The position numbers and the translations under genes were made by a program. Shown piece after piece: positions 1 through 10,347 of a stretch of 64,000 nucleotides of DNA; position 1 is the first letter of the stretch, and each line of letters begins with the position of its first letter. The DNA is from Micromonospora zingiberis (GTDB lineage: Bacteria > Actinomycetota > Actinomycetes > Mycobacteriales > Micromonosporaceae). The stretch spans positions 186,001-250,000 of the forward strand of contig NZ_SJJR01000003.1 of NCBI RefSeq assembly GCF_004331455.1. The letters run 5' to 3'. The notes under the pieces are model-generated. The model ran no database searches. It worked only from the letters and a program-made list of their open reading frames with translations, and was not told the DNA's origin.

Positions 1-1485
<1,485 letters not shown>

Positions 1486-1512
1486 CCGCTCCGGCGACGG
1501 TAGTGCGACGAT

Positions 1513-1543
1513 GCGAGCCCTCGGCGGGTTGCCGAGGGCTCGC
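1513..1543. terminator. Hairpin terminator after class I fumarase
   Basis: A perfect 13-bp inverted repeat (GCGAGCCCTCGGC, 5-nt loop GGGTT, then its complement) begins 27 nt after the fumarase stop codon. There is no T-tract, which is common for actinobacterial terminators. It can also serve the minus-strand remnant that ends just beyond it. Confidence 0.7.
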
Positions 1544-1552
1544 CTGCCGGGT

Positions 1553-1804
1553 TCAGTAGGGCGTCTCGGACTCGTATAGGGCCGTTACACCCTCTCCCCG
1601 GTCAAGATCGGAGAGGGTCAGCCGCTTCACGGGGATCATGACGCGCTGGCCGGTGGAACCACTGCCAGCATCAAGCAACACTTCGACGGTCTCCGTCTTC
1701 GGTAGCTCACGCGGGCCGATCGCCAGGATCCTCCCGAAGTCTGCCTCCCGCTCGAACCTGTGGGCGGTCGATGACCGGGCTCTTGACGGGCGGGTAGAGC
1801 GCCG
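1553..1804 (-). pseudogene. Start-less gene remnant, unknown family
   Basis: An open minus-strand frame (stop TGA at 1553-1555, upstream in-frame stop at 1805-1807) encodes a coding-looking stretch including RFEREADFGRILAIGPREL and ending DRGEGVTALYESETPY. Composition is balanced and acidic, unlike the Arg/Pro-rich shadow frames around it. No ATG, GTG or TTG start exists upstream of the coding-looking part within this frame; the only in-frame starts would cut off more than half of it. I read it as the 3' part of a gene whose 5' end was lost. I do not recognise the family. It sits between the fumarase and a short GntR regulator in a segment that also carries a copy of the fumarase end, so it is probably debris of an inserted element. 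Confidence 0.4.
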
Positions 1805-2024
1805 TCAGGCGGGCGGGTGTGGGGTCCGTCCGGCGGGGCCGGGCCGGGGAAACTGTTCATGGTCGGACCTCCCGTGTCCGATCAAGGTCCCGGGTTGGGG
1901 TGTCAGCGCCACCCGGGACCGACTGCAAGGTCTCCCGTTACCCTAAAGCCAACCTGTCTACCATGTCCATCCGACGAACAGCATGTACAGCATGGTGTGC
2001 CTGGACAGGTGAGACCTTGAAGGC
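1805..2024. promoter_or_regulatory. Leader region of the short GntR gene
   Basis: This 220-nt stretch shows no gene. It contains a 7-nt direct repeat CAGCATG spaced by two bases (around 1979-1994) and a widely spaced inverted pair ACCTGTC (1952-1958) and GACAGGT (2004-2010), both close to the GntR start. Such repeats are what an autoregulating GntR protein would bind, but that link is inference only. Confidence 0.3.
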
Positions 2025-2276
2025 ATGATCGACCCTTGGTCACCGCGCTCGTTCGCTGAGCAGTTGGCCGACGTGCTACGGACGAAGATCGACAGCGGCG
2101 AGTGGCGGCCTGGGCACAAGCTTCCCGGGGAGATCACGCTGGCGCAGACCTACGACGTGGCGCGCGGCACCGTGCGGGCCGCGTTGGACCAGCTCCGCGA
2201 GGAGGGTCGGGTGGTCACCTTCACCGGCCGGGGCACGTTCGTCACACCCGAGGCCACCGGGAGTCCTGGCGCTTGA
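2025..2276 (+). CDS. Short GntR-family DNA-binding protein
   Basis: 83 aa, consisting of little more than a GntR winged helix-turn-helix: an N-terminal helix with FAEQLADVLRTKIDSGEW, the family hallmark PGHKLPGE (usually P-G-x-x-L-P-S-E), the recognition region VARGTVRAALDQLREEG and the wing GRGTFV. Full-length GntR proteins add a 130-170 residue effector-binding domain, which is absent here. Stand-alone wHTH versions are frequent in actinobacteria and in their integrative elements (family knowledge). It starts at ATG 2025 and faces the same way as the RAMA-like and NYN genes downstream. Possible operators lie immediately upstream. Its targets cannot be named from sequence. Confidence 0.8.
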   Translation: MIDPWSPRSFAEQLADVLRTKIDSGEWRPGHKLPGEITLAQTYDVARGTVRAALDQLREEGRVVTFTGRGTFVTPEATGSPGA

Positions 2277-2584
2277 CTGTTGGGCCCGCTTCCCGCGTCA
2301 CCGGACGAGCGTTGCCTGAACCGGCTTCCCCGGGAGCGCTTCGACGGTCGCTTCGCCAGCCTCAATCCGGTCGCGTCCGAGGCATGCGCGTTGAACGTCA
2401 ACGGTCAACAACGTCAACGGCATGGCTGGCAGGGGCGGTGCTAGAGATCTGATGCTGAGGTCACCAAGCCGGTCCTCGCCATCGCCCGCCACTCAGCAAG
2501 GTGAGAACCTCAGTTTCCTTCGTGTGTCACTGAGCCTTTGATGAACTAGGTTTGGTATCGTCGCGTTTGACGAAGAGGTGACGC
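2277..2584. other. Gene-free gap holding the fumarase 3'-end copy
   Basis: I see no gene in these 308 nt. The notable content is the diverged copy of the fumarase 3' end at 2454-2495. The sequence TTGATGAACTAGGTTTGGTATCG just before the RAMA-like gene is AT-richer and may carry its promoter. AGAGGTG at 2574-2580 is a plausible ribosome binding site for the ATG at 2585. Confidence 0.4.
2454..2495 (+). repeat. Diverged copy of the fumarase gene 3' end
   Basis: Forty-two nt match the end of the class I fumarase gene (1444-1485) at 36 positions. The reading AEVTKPVL is kept, followed by AIARHS instead of TIGRH-stop. Three of the six differences are silent third-position changes, as expected for the 3' end of a homologous but different fumarase gene rather than a recent exact duplication. 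It resembles the far boundary of an insertion at the fumarase 3' end. Confidence 0.75.
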
Positions 2585-2986
2585 ATGCCATCGATCGAGA
2601 TTGACGACGACACAGACCGGTACCTGTCCTTTGCTGCCGAGATCGCGGGTCTCAGCAAGGGACAGATCGTTGCGAAGTTGGTAGTGGACGCGCGTTCTCG
2701 CGTCAGGGCGCCACTACCGGAGGGCGGCGACCGAGAGGAGCCGAAGGCCGTACGGGTCTACGCCGACTACGCCGGCCACCGCACCTATGCCTCGTTTGTG
2801 CCCGGCCCCGGGCGGATGGAAATCACCTCCGGGCCGCTGGCCGGGCAGGTCTTCAAGACTCCGAGCCAGGCGGCTCGGGCGATCGTCAGTCATCACAAGC
2901 CGGAGGTGAGCCCGCATCGCAACGGCTGGAGCTTTTTCCTGATCGAGGAGAGCAACGTACCTCTCCAGACCCTTCGGCACCGCTGA
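2585..2986 (+). CDS. RHH-like / RAMA-like domain protein
   Basis: 133 aa. The N-terminal ~45 residues (MPSIEIDDDTDRYLSFAAE...LSKGQIVAKLV) look like a ribbon-helix-helix type strand-helix-helix unit. The C-terminal part (about residues 55-130) has the pattern of a RAMA domain: strand-rich YADYAGHRTYASF, then MEITSGPLAGQVFKTPSQAARAIV and a closing NGWSFFLIEE with the conserved N-G-W. RAMA domains occur in restriction enzymes and DNA-modification-linked proteins and are thought to read modified DNA (family knowledge). The assignment rests on motif pattern alone. It is followed by a terminator hairpin at 3109-3130 and then by a NYN nuclease on the same strand. AGAGGTG precedes the ATG at good spacing. 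Confidence 0.55.
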   Translation: MPSIEIDDDTDRYLSFAAEIAGLSKGQIVAKLVVDARSRVRAPLPEGGDREEPKAVRVYADYAGHRTYASFVPGPGRMEITSGPLAGQVFKTPSQAARAIVSHHKPEVSPHRNGWSFFLIEESNVPLQTLRHR

Positions 2987-3108
2987 GGTCGGCGTGGGCG
3001 TACGTCTTCGTAGACGAGGCCCAGAAACGCGGCCTGATCGTGGCCGCCGCTGCGGTAAGTGCAGTGATCGGCTGGCTGCTTGGTGCGTCAGACCGTCACT
3101 CGCAAAAA

Positions 3109-3130
3109 AACGGCCCCCGAAGGGGCCGTT
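3109..3130 (+). terminator. Intrinsic-type terminator hairpin
   Basis: Inverted repeat AACGGCCCC - CGAA - GGGGCCGTT, nine base pairs with a tetraloop. It is preceded by seven A residues (3104-3110) and followed by TT on the plus strand, so it works best as a minus-strand intrinsic terminator but can also end the RAMA-like transcript. It separates the RAMA-like gene from the NYN gene. Confidence 0.65.
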
Positions 3131-3196
3131 CCTGCCGTATCTCTCGGCGTCGTATACGGCCACCATACACCAGCCAGGCAACCAAGAGGGGTGAAC

Positions 3197-3850
3197 GTGG
3201 GCACAGTCGCCGCCTACATCGACGGCTTCAATCTGTACTACGGCATGAAGAGCAAGTACGGCCGCAAGCACATGTGGCTCGACGTCGTCGAACTCGTTCG
3301 CCAGCTCAGGTCCAAGGACACCGTCGCTTCGGTGCACTACTTCACCGCCATCGTCAAGAACGAACCTGCGGCTGCGCAGAATCAGACCAACTACATCGAA
3401 GCCATGAAGATCCGCAATGGGGCGGCGCTCACAGTGCACCTTGGCCGCTTCAAAGAGCGCACCATCCGGGACTGTCGGCGTTGCGGCCAGAGCTACACCT
3501 GCGGCTGCGGCCGCCCCTACAAGAGCTACGAGGAGAAGGGCACCGACGTAGCCCTTGGTGCCATGATGGTCGCCGATGCGGCTCTCCGGGTCGCTGACAC
3601 CACCTTGTTGATCAGCGCCGACACTGATCTCGCTCCTGCCCTGGCCACCGTCAAGCAGGTCAACCCTGCACAACTGATCTACCTCGCGATGCCTCCCGGG
3701 AACACCCGGGCGTCCAGCCACCTCACCAGCATCGGCGCTTTGGGCCAGTTCTTCATCAGGGAACAAGCCCTGCGCAGCGCCCAACTACCCGGCATCGTGG
3801 CCGATCCCGTGACCGGACGAAGCTACACCCGCCCCAGCAAGTGGATCTAG
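3197..3850 (+). CDS. NYN-domain (LabA/DUF88-like) nuclease with zinc-ribbon insert
   Basis: 217 aa from GTG 3197, chosen because GAGGGG lies 6 nt upstream and the domain begins right there (VAAYIDGFNLYYG); an in-frame GTG at 3191 is the alternative. NYN domains are PIN-like RNases with a cluster of acidic residues: here D in IDGFNLYYG, D in KGTDVALGAMMVADA and D in LISADTDLAP, all present. Between them (about residues 95-105) sits CRRCGQSYTCGCG, a C-x2-C...C-x-C knuckle that could bind zinc. LabA-like proteins are soluble and often of unknown target. Neighbours are the RAMA-like protein upstream and a SARP regulator downstream, with terminators on both sides, so it is probably its own transcription unit. 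Confidence 0.8.
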   Translation: MGTVAAYIDGFNLYYGMKSKYGRKHMWLDVVELVRQLRSKDTVASVHYFTAIVKNEPAAAQNQTNYIEAMKIRNGAALTVHLGRFKERTIRDCRRCGQSYTCGCGRPYKSYEEKGTDVALGAMMVADAALRVADTTLLISADTDLAPALATVKQVNPAQLIYLAMPPGNTRASSHLTSIGALGQFFIREQALRSAQLPGIVADPVTGRSYTRPSKWI

Positions 3851-3903
3851 TGTCCCGGGCTCGTCGGGTTGGTCCGCTGAACGGAAACGGCCTGGTCGAC
3901 ATC

Positions 3904-3933
3904 GGTGCGCCCGCCCTGTCGGGCGGGCGCACC
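3904..3933. terminator. Strong hairpin after NYN gene
   Basis: Perfect 13-bp stem GGTGCGCCCGCCC, loop TGTC, and complement, starting 53 nt after the NYN stop codon. No T-tract. The remaining gap to the SARP gene (3934-4082) shows no gene. Confidence 0.75.
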
Positions 3934-4082
3934 GCCCCCGTCGATCGCACAGACGTGCAACCGAACAAAGTCTGCGGCCTGCCGCTTTCGATCCACTCTC
4001 AGATCGCTATCAGGACGATGGGACTCCCGTGACCGTCGGATTACGCTGATGGGAGTTGCACCAGTGCCGGGCGGGGGAGTGG

Positions 4083-7061
4083 ATGCGGTTTCAGATCCTG
4101 GGGCCACTGTGCGTCGGTGGGGGCGAGGCCACCATCACCGCACGCCGGGACCGGGTCGTACTCGCGGTTCTGCTGCTGCGGACGAATCGCGTCGTTTCCG
4201 TGGACGAACTGGTCGACGCGATGTGGGAGGAAGACCCGCCGGCCACCGCCCGGGCACAGTTGCAGACCTGTGTGTCGCGGTTGCGACAGCGGCTGGCCGA
4301 TCTCGGCCTGCCACCGGACACCATCGTCACCAATCCTGTCGGGTACGGCATCCGGACCAGCCCCGGTGAGCTGGACAGCGAGGTCTTCGCCCGGGGCGCC
4401 GATGCGGCCCGGGTGGCGCTCGCCTCGGGTCGGTTGTTCGACGCGCGCCGGCAGTTCCGCGCCGCGTTGGAGCTGTGGCGTGGGCCGGCGCTGAGCGGCA
4501 TTCCGCACCGCAGCGTACGGCGGCGGGCCCAGTCCCTCGACGAGCAGCGCCTCACCGTGCTCGAAGAGTGTGTGGACGTCGAGCTCAGGCTCGGCCGCGC
4601 GGCGGCGTTGCTCGACGAGTTGACCGAGCAACTGGAGCAGCACCCGCTGCGGGAGCGGCTACGCGGGCAGCTCATGCTGGCGCTCTCCGCCGTCGGCCGG
4701 CAAGCCGACGCGCTCGCCCTGTACCGGGACGGTCGGCGCTTGTACGCCGAGGAACTCGGCATCGAGCCCGGAGCCGCTCTACAGGAACTGCACCAGCGGG
4801 TGCTCGCCGGTGACCTTGCCGTCGGCGGATCCGAGCGGCGGGCCACCGCCGCCGTCCACGCCCTGCCCCGGGCCATCAAGGATTTCACCGGACGGTCGGA
4901 GACCGTCGCCCGGCTGGTGAAGGAGATCGAGGAGGGGGAGAGCCGGATCCACCTGATCGACGGGATGGCCGGCAGCGGCAAGACCACCCTGGCCGTGCAC
5001 GTGGCCACCCGGATCGGTGAGCAGTACCCCGACGCGCACCTCTTCATCGACCTGCACGGGCACAGCGAACGGGCGCCGTTGACTCCCGCCGCCGCGCTGG
5101 CCACCCTGCTGCGCCAACTTGGGGTCCCGGCCGAGCGGATCCCGGTCGACCTGGACGATCGGCTGGCCATCTGGCGTACCGAGCTGGCCGACCGGCGGGC
5201 CCTGGTGCTGCTGGACAATGCGGCGAGCGCCGAGCAGGTGGCGCCGCTGCTACCCAGCGGCGCCGGCTGCCTCACCTTGATCACCAGTCGGCGCCGGCTG
5301 GTCGGTCTCGACGAGGGACGGCCCTCGTCACTACCCGTGCTCGACGCCGACGAGGCGGTCGAACTGCTCGGGCGGGTAGCTGGCGAGACACGAATCGCCG
5401 CGGAACCGGCTGCGGCCGTCGAGGTGGTGCGCCGCTGCGGCTACCTGCCGCTGGCGATCCGGCTGGCCGGAGGCCGGCTGGTCCACCGTCCCCGATGGCG
5501 GATCGCCGACCTCGCCGACCGGCTCGGCGGGGCCCGCGACACCCTCGCCGAACTGGCCGCCGGCCAACGCTCGGTCGGGGATGCCTTCGCCCTGTCGTAC
5601 GCCCAGGTGTCCCCGGCGGCGCAGCGCACCTTCCGGCTGCTCGGGTTGCATCCCGGGGTACGGGTCGACAACAACACCGCCGCCGCGATCGCCGGCGTAC
5701 CGCTGGTCGAGGCGCAGGACGCGCTGGACGAGCTGGTCGACGCACACCTGATGGACGAGCCGGAGCCGGGCCGTTACCGCCTGCACGACCTAGTCCGTGA
5801 GTACGCCCGGACGCTGCTGTCCGATCCGGCCAACGCCGCCGAGCGGCACGTCGCCCTCGACGGGCTGCTGGACCACTACCTGCACGTGTCGGCTGCGCTC
5901 GGCCGGCAGACCGAGTCGCCGAACACCCGACAGACTTTCCGCCTGCCCCCGACATCCCGGCCGGACCTGGTGGCGAACTGCGTCGAGCAAGGGCTCGGCT
6001 GGCTCGACGAGAACCTCTGCGCGTTGGTGGCCATGCCCGCGCTCGCCGAGCAGGACTTTCCGCAACGTGCCTGGCAGTTGGCGCGGGCCAGCTGGCGGCT
6101 GCTCTACAACGGCGGCCACCTGGACGAGTTGGTCGAGCTGCACCGGGTGGGGCTGCGGGCGGCCGAGGTGCTCGGCGACGAGTCCACGCAGGCCCTGATG
6201 CTCAACTACCAGGCTTCCGCCTACTTCCGGCGGGCCCGCTTCGCGGAGTCGATCGCGTTGCTGCGGCGGGCCGTCGAGCTGTGCCGCCGCAGCGGTCCGC
6301 CCAGCCTGTTGCGAACCGTGCTGGAGAACATCGCCGTCAGCAGCCACGGCAACGGCGACCACCGCCAGGGCATCGCGTACCTCCGCGAGGCGGGTACGAC
6401 CGTCAAGGGTGGCCACGAACTGGCCGAACGCTGTGCCCGGCTGAACAACCTGAGCTACGCCCTGTGCATCTGGGGTCGCTACGAGGCGGCGCTGCGGATC
6501 GCCCGCCTGCACCTGCTCGTGGCCCGCGAGGTCGGGGACCGCCGACAACTGGCCAACGCGGTGGGGCACATCGGCACCATCCGGCACCGGATGGGTCACA
6601 CGGAGCCCGCGCGGCGGCTGCTGCTGACGGCGTTGACGCTCCAGCGCCGGGGCCACAACCGGTTCGACGAGGGCGAGCTGCTCAACGAACTGGGTGTGAT
6701 GGAACGTGAGGCGGGTCGGCCGGACGAGGCGGCAGCCCTGCATCGGGAGGCGTTCGTCGCGATCAGCGAGGCCGGTGACCTGGTCGGCCAGTGCGGGTCG
6801 CGGAGCCTGCTGGCACGCGCCATTCTCGACCAGGGCGACGTTCGTAGCGCCCAGGACCTGTTCGGCCGGGTGCTGATCGACGCCACGAAGATCAGCCACC
6901 GGTACGAGCAGGCCCGCGCTCTGGACGGTCTCGCCCGGTGTCTGCGCCGCACCGACCCGGCGGCGGCCAGGTCGCACTGGGTGCGGGCGCTGTCGTTGCT
7001 GGAGCAGGTCGAGTCACCCGACGCGGCCGAGGTCCGCCGGTTGCTGGCCGAGCTGGACTGA
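4083..7061 (+). CDS. SARP/AfsR-family regulator with NB-ARC and TPR regions
   Basis: 992 aa from ATG 4083 (GGGGGAG at 4073-4079). Order of domains: OmpR-type winged helix (residues ~1-95, MRFQILGPL... YGIRTSPGELD), bacterial transcriptional activation domain BTAD (~98-245, ending GIEPGAALQELHQRVL), NB-ARC-type ATPase (~265-500, P-loop GMAGSGKTTLA near residue 295, LVLLDNA Walker B-like segment, and later CGYLPLAIRLAGG), then a helical TPR-like region (~600-990). This is the AfsR-type architecture of STAND regulators, which activate secondary metabolism or development genes on an ATP-dependent signal (family knowledge). No biosynthetic cluster is adjacent, so the targets are unknown. The next gene, class II fumarase, follows 54 nt later without a visible terminator. 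Confidence 0.92.
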   Translation: MRFQILGPLCVGGGEATITARRDRVVLAVLLLRTNRVVSVDELVDAMWEEDPPATARAQLQTCVSRLRQRLADLGLPPDTIVTNPVGYGIRTSPGELDSEVFARGADAARVALASGRLFDARRQFRAALELWRGPALSGIPHRSVRRRAQSLDEQRLTVLEECVDVELRLGRAAALLDELTEQLEQHPLRERLRGQLMLALSAVGRQADALALYRDGRRLYAEELGIEPGAALQELHQRVLAGDLAVGGSERRATAAVHALPRAIKDFTGRSETVARLVKEIEEGESRIHLIDGMAGSGKTTLAVHVATRIGEQYPDAHLFIDLHGHSERAPLTPAAALATLLRQLGVPAERIPVDLDDRLAIWRTELADRRALVLLDNAASAEQVAPLLPSGAGCLTLITSRRRLVGLDEGRPSSLPVLDADEAVELLGRVAGETRIAAEPAAAVEVVRRCGYLPLAIRLAGGRLVHRPRWRIADLADRLGGARDTLAELAAGQRSVGDAFALSYAQVSPAAQRTFRLLGLHPGVRVDNNTAAAIAGVPLVEAQDALDELVDAHLMDEPEPGRYRLHDLVREYARTLLSDPANAAERHVALDGLLDHYLHVSAALGRQTESPNTRQTFRLPPTSRPDLVANCVEQGLGWLDENLCALVAMPALAEQDFPQRAWQLARASWRLLYNGGHLDELVELHRVGLRAAEVLGDESTQALMLNYQASAYFRRARFAESIALLRRAVELCRRSGPPSLLRTVLENIAVSSHGNGDHRQGIAYLREAGTTVKGGHELAERCARLNNLSYALCIWGRYEAALRIARLHLLVAREVGDRRQLANAVGHIGTIRHRMGHTEPARRLLLTALTLQRRGHNRFDEGELLNELGVMEREAGRPDEAAALHREAFVAISEAGDLVGQCGSRSLLARAILDQGDVRSAQDLFGRVLIDATKISHRYEQARALDGLARCLRRTDPAAARSHWVRALSLLEQVESPDAAEVRRLLAELD

Positions 7062-7115
7062 GCCGGCTGCCGCGATCATCTGCACGTGCCCGCCGAGCGG
7101 GGCAGGATGGTACGC

Positions 7116-8516
7116 GTGACGACTCCAGAGACGACGGGCTACCGGATCGAACGCGACTCGATGGGCGAGGTGGAGGTGCCCGCCGAGGCGCTGTGGCGGG
7201 CCCAGACGCAGCGGGCGGTGCAGAACTTCCCGATCTCGGGTCGGGGCATCGAGCCCGCCCAGATCCGGGCGCTGGCCCAGATCAAGGGGGCGGCCGCCGA
7301 GGTGAACGGGGACCTGGGCGTGATCGATGCGAACGTGGCGGCGGCCATCGCCGCGGCCGCCGCCCACGTCGCCGACGGCGGGTACGACGACCAGTTCCCG
7401 GTCGACGTGTTCCAGACCGGCTCTGGCACCTCCTCCAACATGAACACCAACGAGGTGATCGCCACCCTGGCCGGCCGCGAGTTGGGCCGACAGGTGCATC
7501 CCAACGACGACGTCAACGCCTCCCAGTCGAGCAACGACGTCTTCCCGTCCTCGATCCACCTGGCCGCCACCGAGGCCGTCGTCCGCGACCTGCTGCCGGC
7601 GCTGGAGCACCTGGCCGGCGCGCTGGAAGCCAAGGCCGAGGAGTTCGACACGGTGGTCAAGGCGGGGCGTACCCACCTGATGGACGCCACGCCCGTCACT
7701 CTGGGCCAGGAATTCGGTGGGTACGCCGCACAGGTCCGCTATGGCGTCGAGCGGTTGACGGCGGTGCTGCCCCGGTTGGCCGAGCTGCCGCTGGGCGGTA
7801 CGGCGGTCGGCACCGGCATCAACACCCCGCTGGGCTTCGCCGCCCGCGTGATCGAGAAGCTGCGCGACTCCACCGGGCTGCCGGTGACCGAGGCGCGGAA
7901 TCACTTCGAGGCGCAGGGCGCACGGGACGCGCTGGTGGAAGCGTCCGGGCAGCTGCGTACCGTCGCGGTGGGCCTTTACAAGATCGCCAACGACATCCGC
8001 TGGATGGGTTCCGGCCCCCGCGCCGGCCTGCGCGAGCTGCGCATCCCCGATCTCCAGCCGGGCTCGTCGATCATGCCCGGCAAGGTCAACCCGGTGGTCT
8101 GCGAGGCGGTCCGGCAGGTCTGCGCGCAGGTGGTCGGCAACGACGCCACGGTGGCGTTCGCCGGGTCCCAGGGCGACTTCGAACTCAACGTGATGCTGCC
8201 GGTGATGGGCCGCAACCTGCTGGAGTCGATCCGGTTGATCGCCGCGTCGAGCCGCCTGCTCGCCGACCGCTGCGTGGTCGGCCTGGTCGCGGACGCCGAG
8301 GTCTGCCTGTCGTACGCCGAGGGCTCACCGTCGATCGTCACCCCACTCAACCGCTACCTCGGGTACGACGAGGCCGCCTCGATCGCCAAGGAGGCGTTGG
8401 CCAAGCAGATCTCCATCAAGGAGGTGGTGCTCGCCCGTGGCCACGTCGACTCCGGCAAGCTCAGCGATACCCAACTGGAGGAGGCGCTCGACCTGCTCCG
8501 GATGACCCACCCCTGA
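7116..8516 (+). CDS. fumC: Fumarate hydratase, class II
   Basis: 466 aa, oxygen-stable fumarase of the aspartase/fumarase superfamily; homotetramer, no metal cluster (family knowledge). Signature regions are clear: [14 protein letters not shown], the [14 protein letters not shown] block, [17 protein letters not shown] with the catalytic His region, and the [11 protein letters not shown] signature loop (GSxxMPxKxNP). GTG 7116 is preferred with AGGA at 7104-7107; an in-frame ATG at 7107 would add three residues but lacks a spaced ribosome site. A class I fumarase sits 5.6 kb upstream in the same direction. The gene ends just before a palindrome shared with another convergent gap. Confidence 0.96.
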   Translation: MTTPETTGYRIERDSMGEVEVPAEALWRAQTQRAVQNFPISGRGIEPAQIRALAQIKGAAAEVNGDLGVIDANVAAAIAAAAAHVADGGYDDQFPVDVFQTGSGTSSNMNTNEVIATLAGRELGRQVHPNDDVNASQSSNDVFPSSIHLAATEAVVRDLLPALEHLAGALEAKAEEFDTVVKAGRTHLMDATPVTLGQEFGGYAAQVRYGVERLTAVLPRLAELPLGGTAVGTGINTPLGFAARVIEKLRDSTGLPVTEARNHFEAQGARDALVEASGQLRTVAVGLYKIANDIRWMGSGPRAGLRELRIPDLQPGSSIMPGKVNPVVCEAVRQVCAQVVGNDATVAFAGSQGDFELNVMLPVMGRNLLESIRLIAASSRLLADRCVVGLVADAEVCLSYAEGSPSIVTPLNRYLGYDEAASIAKEALAKQISIKEVVLARGHVDSGKLSDTQLEEALDLLRMTHP

Positions 8517-8561
8517 GCGCGTCGCCCGTGAGCCGTCCCTCGTTCACCCACCGCGCACCAG

Positions 8562-8611
8562 AGATCTTGGTACGAATGTGCCCCTGGAGGGGCGCGTTCG
8601 TACCAAGATCT
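8562..8611. repeat. Palindromic intergenic repeat, copy 1 (probable bidirectional terminator)
   Basis: Perfect 15-nt arms AGATCTTGGTACGAA and its complement enclose 20 nt with their own GC-rich mini-stem (GCCCC-TGGA-GGGGC). It lies between fumC (plus) and the CGNR gene (minus), 46 nt after the fumC stop. The same core with arms of the same sequence and the same 20-nt interior length occurs at 21878-21931. The rest of this gap (8612-8755) shows no gene. Confidence 0.85.
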
Positions 8612-8755
8612 GGGGTGCTGCGGTGTGGCAGCGAGTGGGGGCGGGACTGTTTGCGTTGGGTTGGGCGGGCGACTCGTGGTTGAGACTGAGCTGCTGCCCT
8701 GGCGACAACGGGCGTACCCGAGGAAGTGCGGTGCGGAGGGCTGGGTGGGTGGGGG

Positions 8756-9301
8756 TCAGGGGCGGGCGGCGGCTCTGCGGGCGCGGTAGGCGCTGACTGC
8801 CGCCCGGTTGCCGCAGCCGGCCTCGCAGAACCGGCGGGACCGGTTCTTGGAGAGGTCGACCAGCACGTTGTCGCAGTCGGGGTACTCGCAGGTGCGCAGC
8901 CTGCCCAGCTCGCCACCACGGACCACGTCGGCGACGGCCATTGCCGCCTCGACCGCCATTCTGGTGGCCAGCGGGGCGTCCCGGGGTACGGCGTGCAGGT
9001 GGTACGGCTCGTCGTCGTGGGTGATGAGTTGGGGCAGGGCGCGGTGTTCGCGGAGCAGCCCGTTGACGATCGAGACGATCTCGTCGATGTCGGCCTGCCA
9101 GATCCGGCGTAGCCGGGGGCGCAGAGCGCGTACCGCCCGCAGTTCGGCCTCGGTGTGTTCGTGTCGTCCGGTGTAGGAGTGGGCGGTGAAGAAGGTGTTC
9201 AACGCGGCCACGTCGGGCAGCCCTTCACCGCCCCGGCCGCCGGTGTTGACCAGCGCGGCGGTGGCGATCAGCGAACATTCGGTGTCATGGGCGAAAAGCA
9301 A
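8756..9301 (-). CDS. CGNR zinc-finger regulator (ABATE-CGNR type)
   Basis: 181 aa. The N-terminal two thirds fit the ABATE-like domain (FAHDTECSLIATAALVNT...). The C-terminus has the CGNR zinc finger: C-E-Y-P-D-C ... NRSRRFCEAGCGNRAAVSAYRARR, with four Cys. Such proteins are predicted stress or amino-acid-responsive transcription regulators (family knowledge). The start is TTG at 9301 with AGGAG five nt upstream on the minus strand. It diverges from the EamA permease over an 83-nt gap, a layout in which the regulator often controls the transporter; this is inference. Confidence 0.88.
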   Translation of the reverse strand: MLFAHDTECSLIATAALVNTGGRGGEGLPDVAALNTFFTAHSYTGRHEHTEAELRAVRALRPRLRRIWQADIDEIVSIVNGLLREHRALPQLITHDDEPYHLHAVPRDAPLATRMAVEAAMAVADVVRGGELGRLRTCEYPDCDNVLVDLSKNRSRRFCEAGCGNRAAVSAYRARRAAARP

Positions 9302-9384
9302 CTTGACTCCTGTCGCGGCCGGACCCTAGCGTCATCGGTGTAGCCCTAGTTTGCCCATGTCGGGGCGCCGTGCCAAGGAGAGCC

Positions 9385-10347
9385 ATGCGTCAATCTTCCG
9401 CCGCCGGTGCCGGCCTCGCGCTGGCCCTGCTCTCCGCGGTCACCTTCGCCACGTCCGGTACGTTCGCCCGCTCGCTGATCGACGCCGGCTGGTCGGCCGA
9501 GGCCGTCGTCATGGCCCGAGTCGGCATCGCCGCCCTGGTGCTGGCGGTGCCCGCGCTGCTCGTCATGCGCGGCCGGTGGCCGGTGCTGCGCCGCAACCTC
9601 GCCTCGATCGGTGTCTTCGGACTGCTCGGGGTGGCCCTGGCCCAGGTCTGCTTCTTCAACGCGGTGCGTTACCTGCCGGTCGGCGTCGCACTGCTGCTGG
9701 AGTACCTCGGCATCATCCTCGTCGTCGGCTGGACCTGGCTGGTGCAGGGGCAACGCCCCCGCCGGCTGACCGTGGTCGGCTCCGTGGCGGCGCTCGCCGG
9801 CCTGGTCTTCGTGCTCGACCTGACCGGCGCTGCCCGGCTCGACCCGATCGGGGTGCTCTGGGGGCTGGGCGCGGCGGTCGGGCTGGCCGGCTACTTCGTG
9901 CTCGCCGGCCGGATCGACTCCGCGCTGCCCTCGGTCGTCATGGCCAGCGGCGGGATGGCCGTCGGCTCCTGCGCGCTGCTGCTGCTCGGCCTGCTCGGCG
10001 CGTTGCCGCTGCGGGCCACCTTCGGGACGGTGCAGTTCGCCGGGCAGCAGACAAGCTGGCTGGTGCCGATCGCCGGTCTCGTCCTGGTGGCCGCGGTGGT
10101 CGCCTACCTGGCCGGAATCGCCGCCGCCCGGATTCTCGGCGCGCGGCTGGCCTCGTTCGTCGGGCTGACCGAGGTGATGTTCGCGGTGCTGATCGCCTGG
10201 CTGCTGCTGGGTGAGCTGCCGGCGATCGTGCAACTGTTCGGCGGGGCGCTGATCGTGGCCGGGGTGGCGCTGGTCCGCCTGGACGAGCTACGCGCCCCGG
10301 TCGAGCCGACCCAGCCGAAAACGGCGGATCCGGCGCTCACGGCGTAA
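9385..10347 (+). CDS. EamA/DMT-superfamily permease
   Basis: 320 aa integral membrane protein with about ten hydrophobic segments and the duplicated EamA architecture (two halves of five helices): first half FATSGTFARSLIDAGW...ARVGIAALVLAVPALL, ending LVFVLDLTGA; second half from IGVLWGLGAAVGLAGYFVL to LIVAGVALVRL. The family exports amino acids or small metabolites; the substrate cannot be told. ATG 9385 has AAGGAG five nt upstream. The stop codon TAA overlaps the first bases of a dispersed hairpin repeat. The CGNR regulator diverges upstream. Confidence 0.9.
   Translation: MRQSSAAGAGLALALLSAVTFATSGTFARSLIDAGWSAEAVVMARVGIAALVLAVPALLVMRGRWPVLRRNLASIGVFGLLGVALAQVCFFNAVRYLPVGVALLLEYLGIILVVGWTWLVQGQRPRRLTVVGSVAALAGLVFVLDLTGAARLDPIGVLWGLGAAVGLAGYFVLAGRIDSALPSVVMASGGMAVGSCALLLLGLLGALPLRATFGTVQFAGQQTSWLVPIAGLVLVAAVVAYLAGIAAARILGARLASFVGLTEVMFAVLIAWLLLGELPAIVQLFGGALIVAGVALVRLDELRAPVEPTQPKTADPALTA

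Noticed and set aside
1636..1860. 74-codon minus ORF overlapping the gene remnant
   Set aside because: Pro/Arg/Ser-rich composition typical of a shadow frame; the remnant in the neighbouring frame is more coding-like.
2998..3110. Short hydrophobic frame (LIVAAAAVSAVIGWLLGA) between the RAMA-like and NYN genes
   Set aside because: It resembles one membrane helix, but no start codon with a ribosome site precedes it and it runs into the terminator hairpin.
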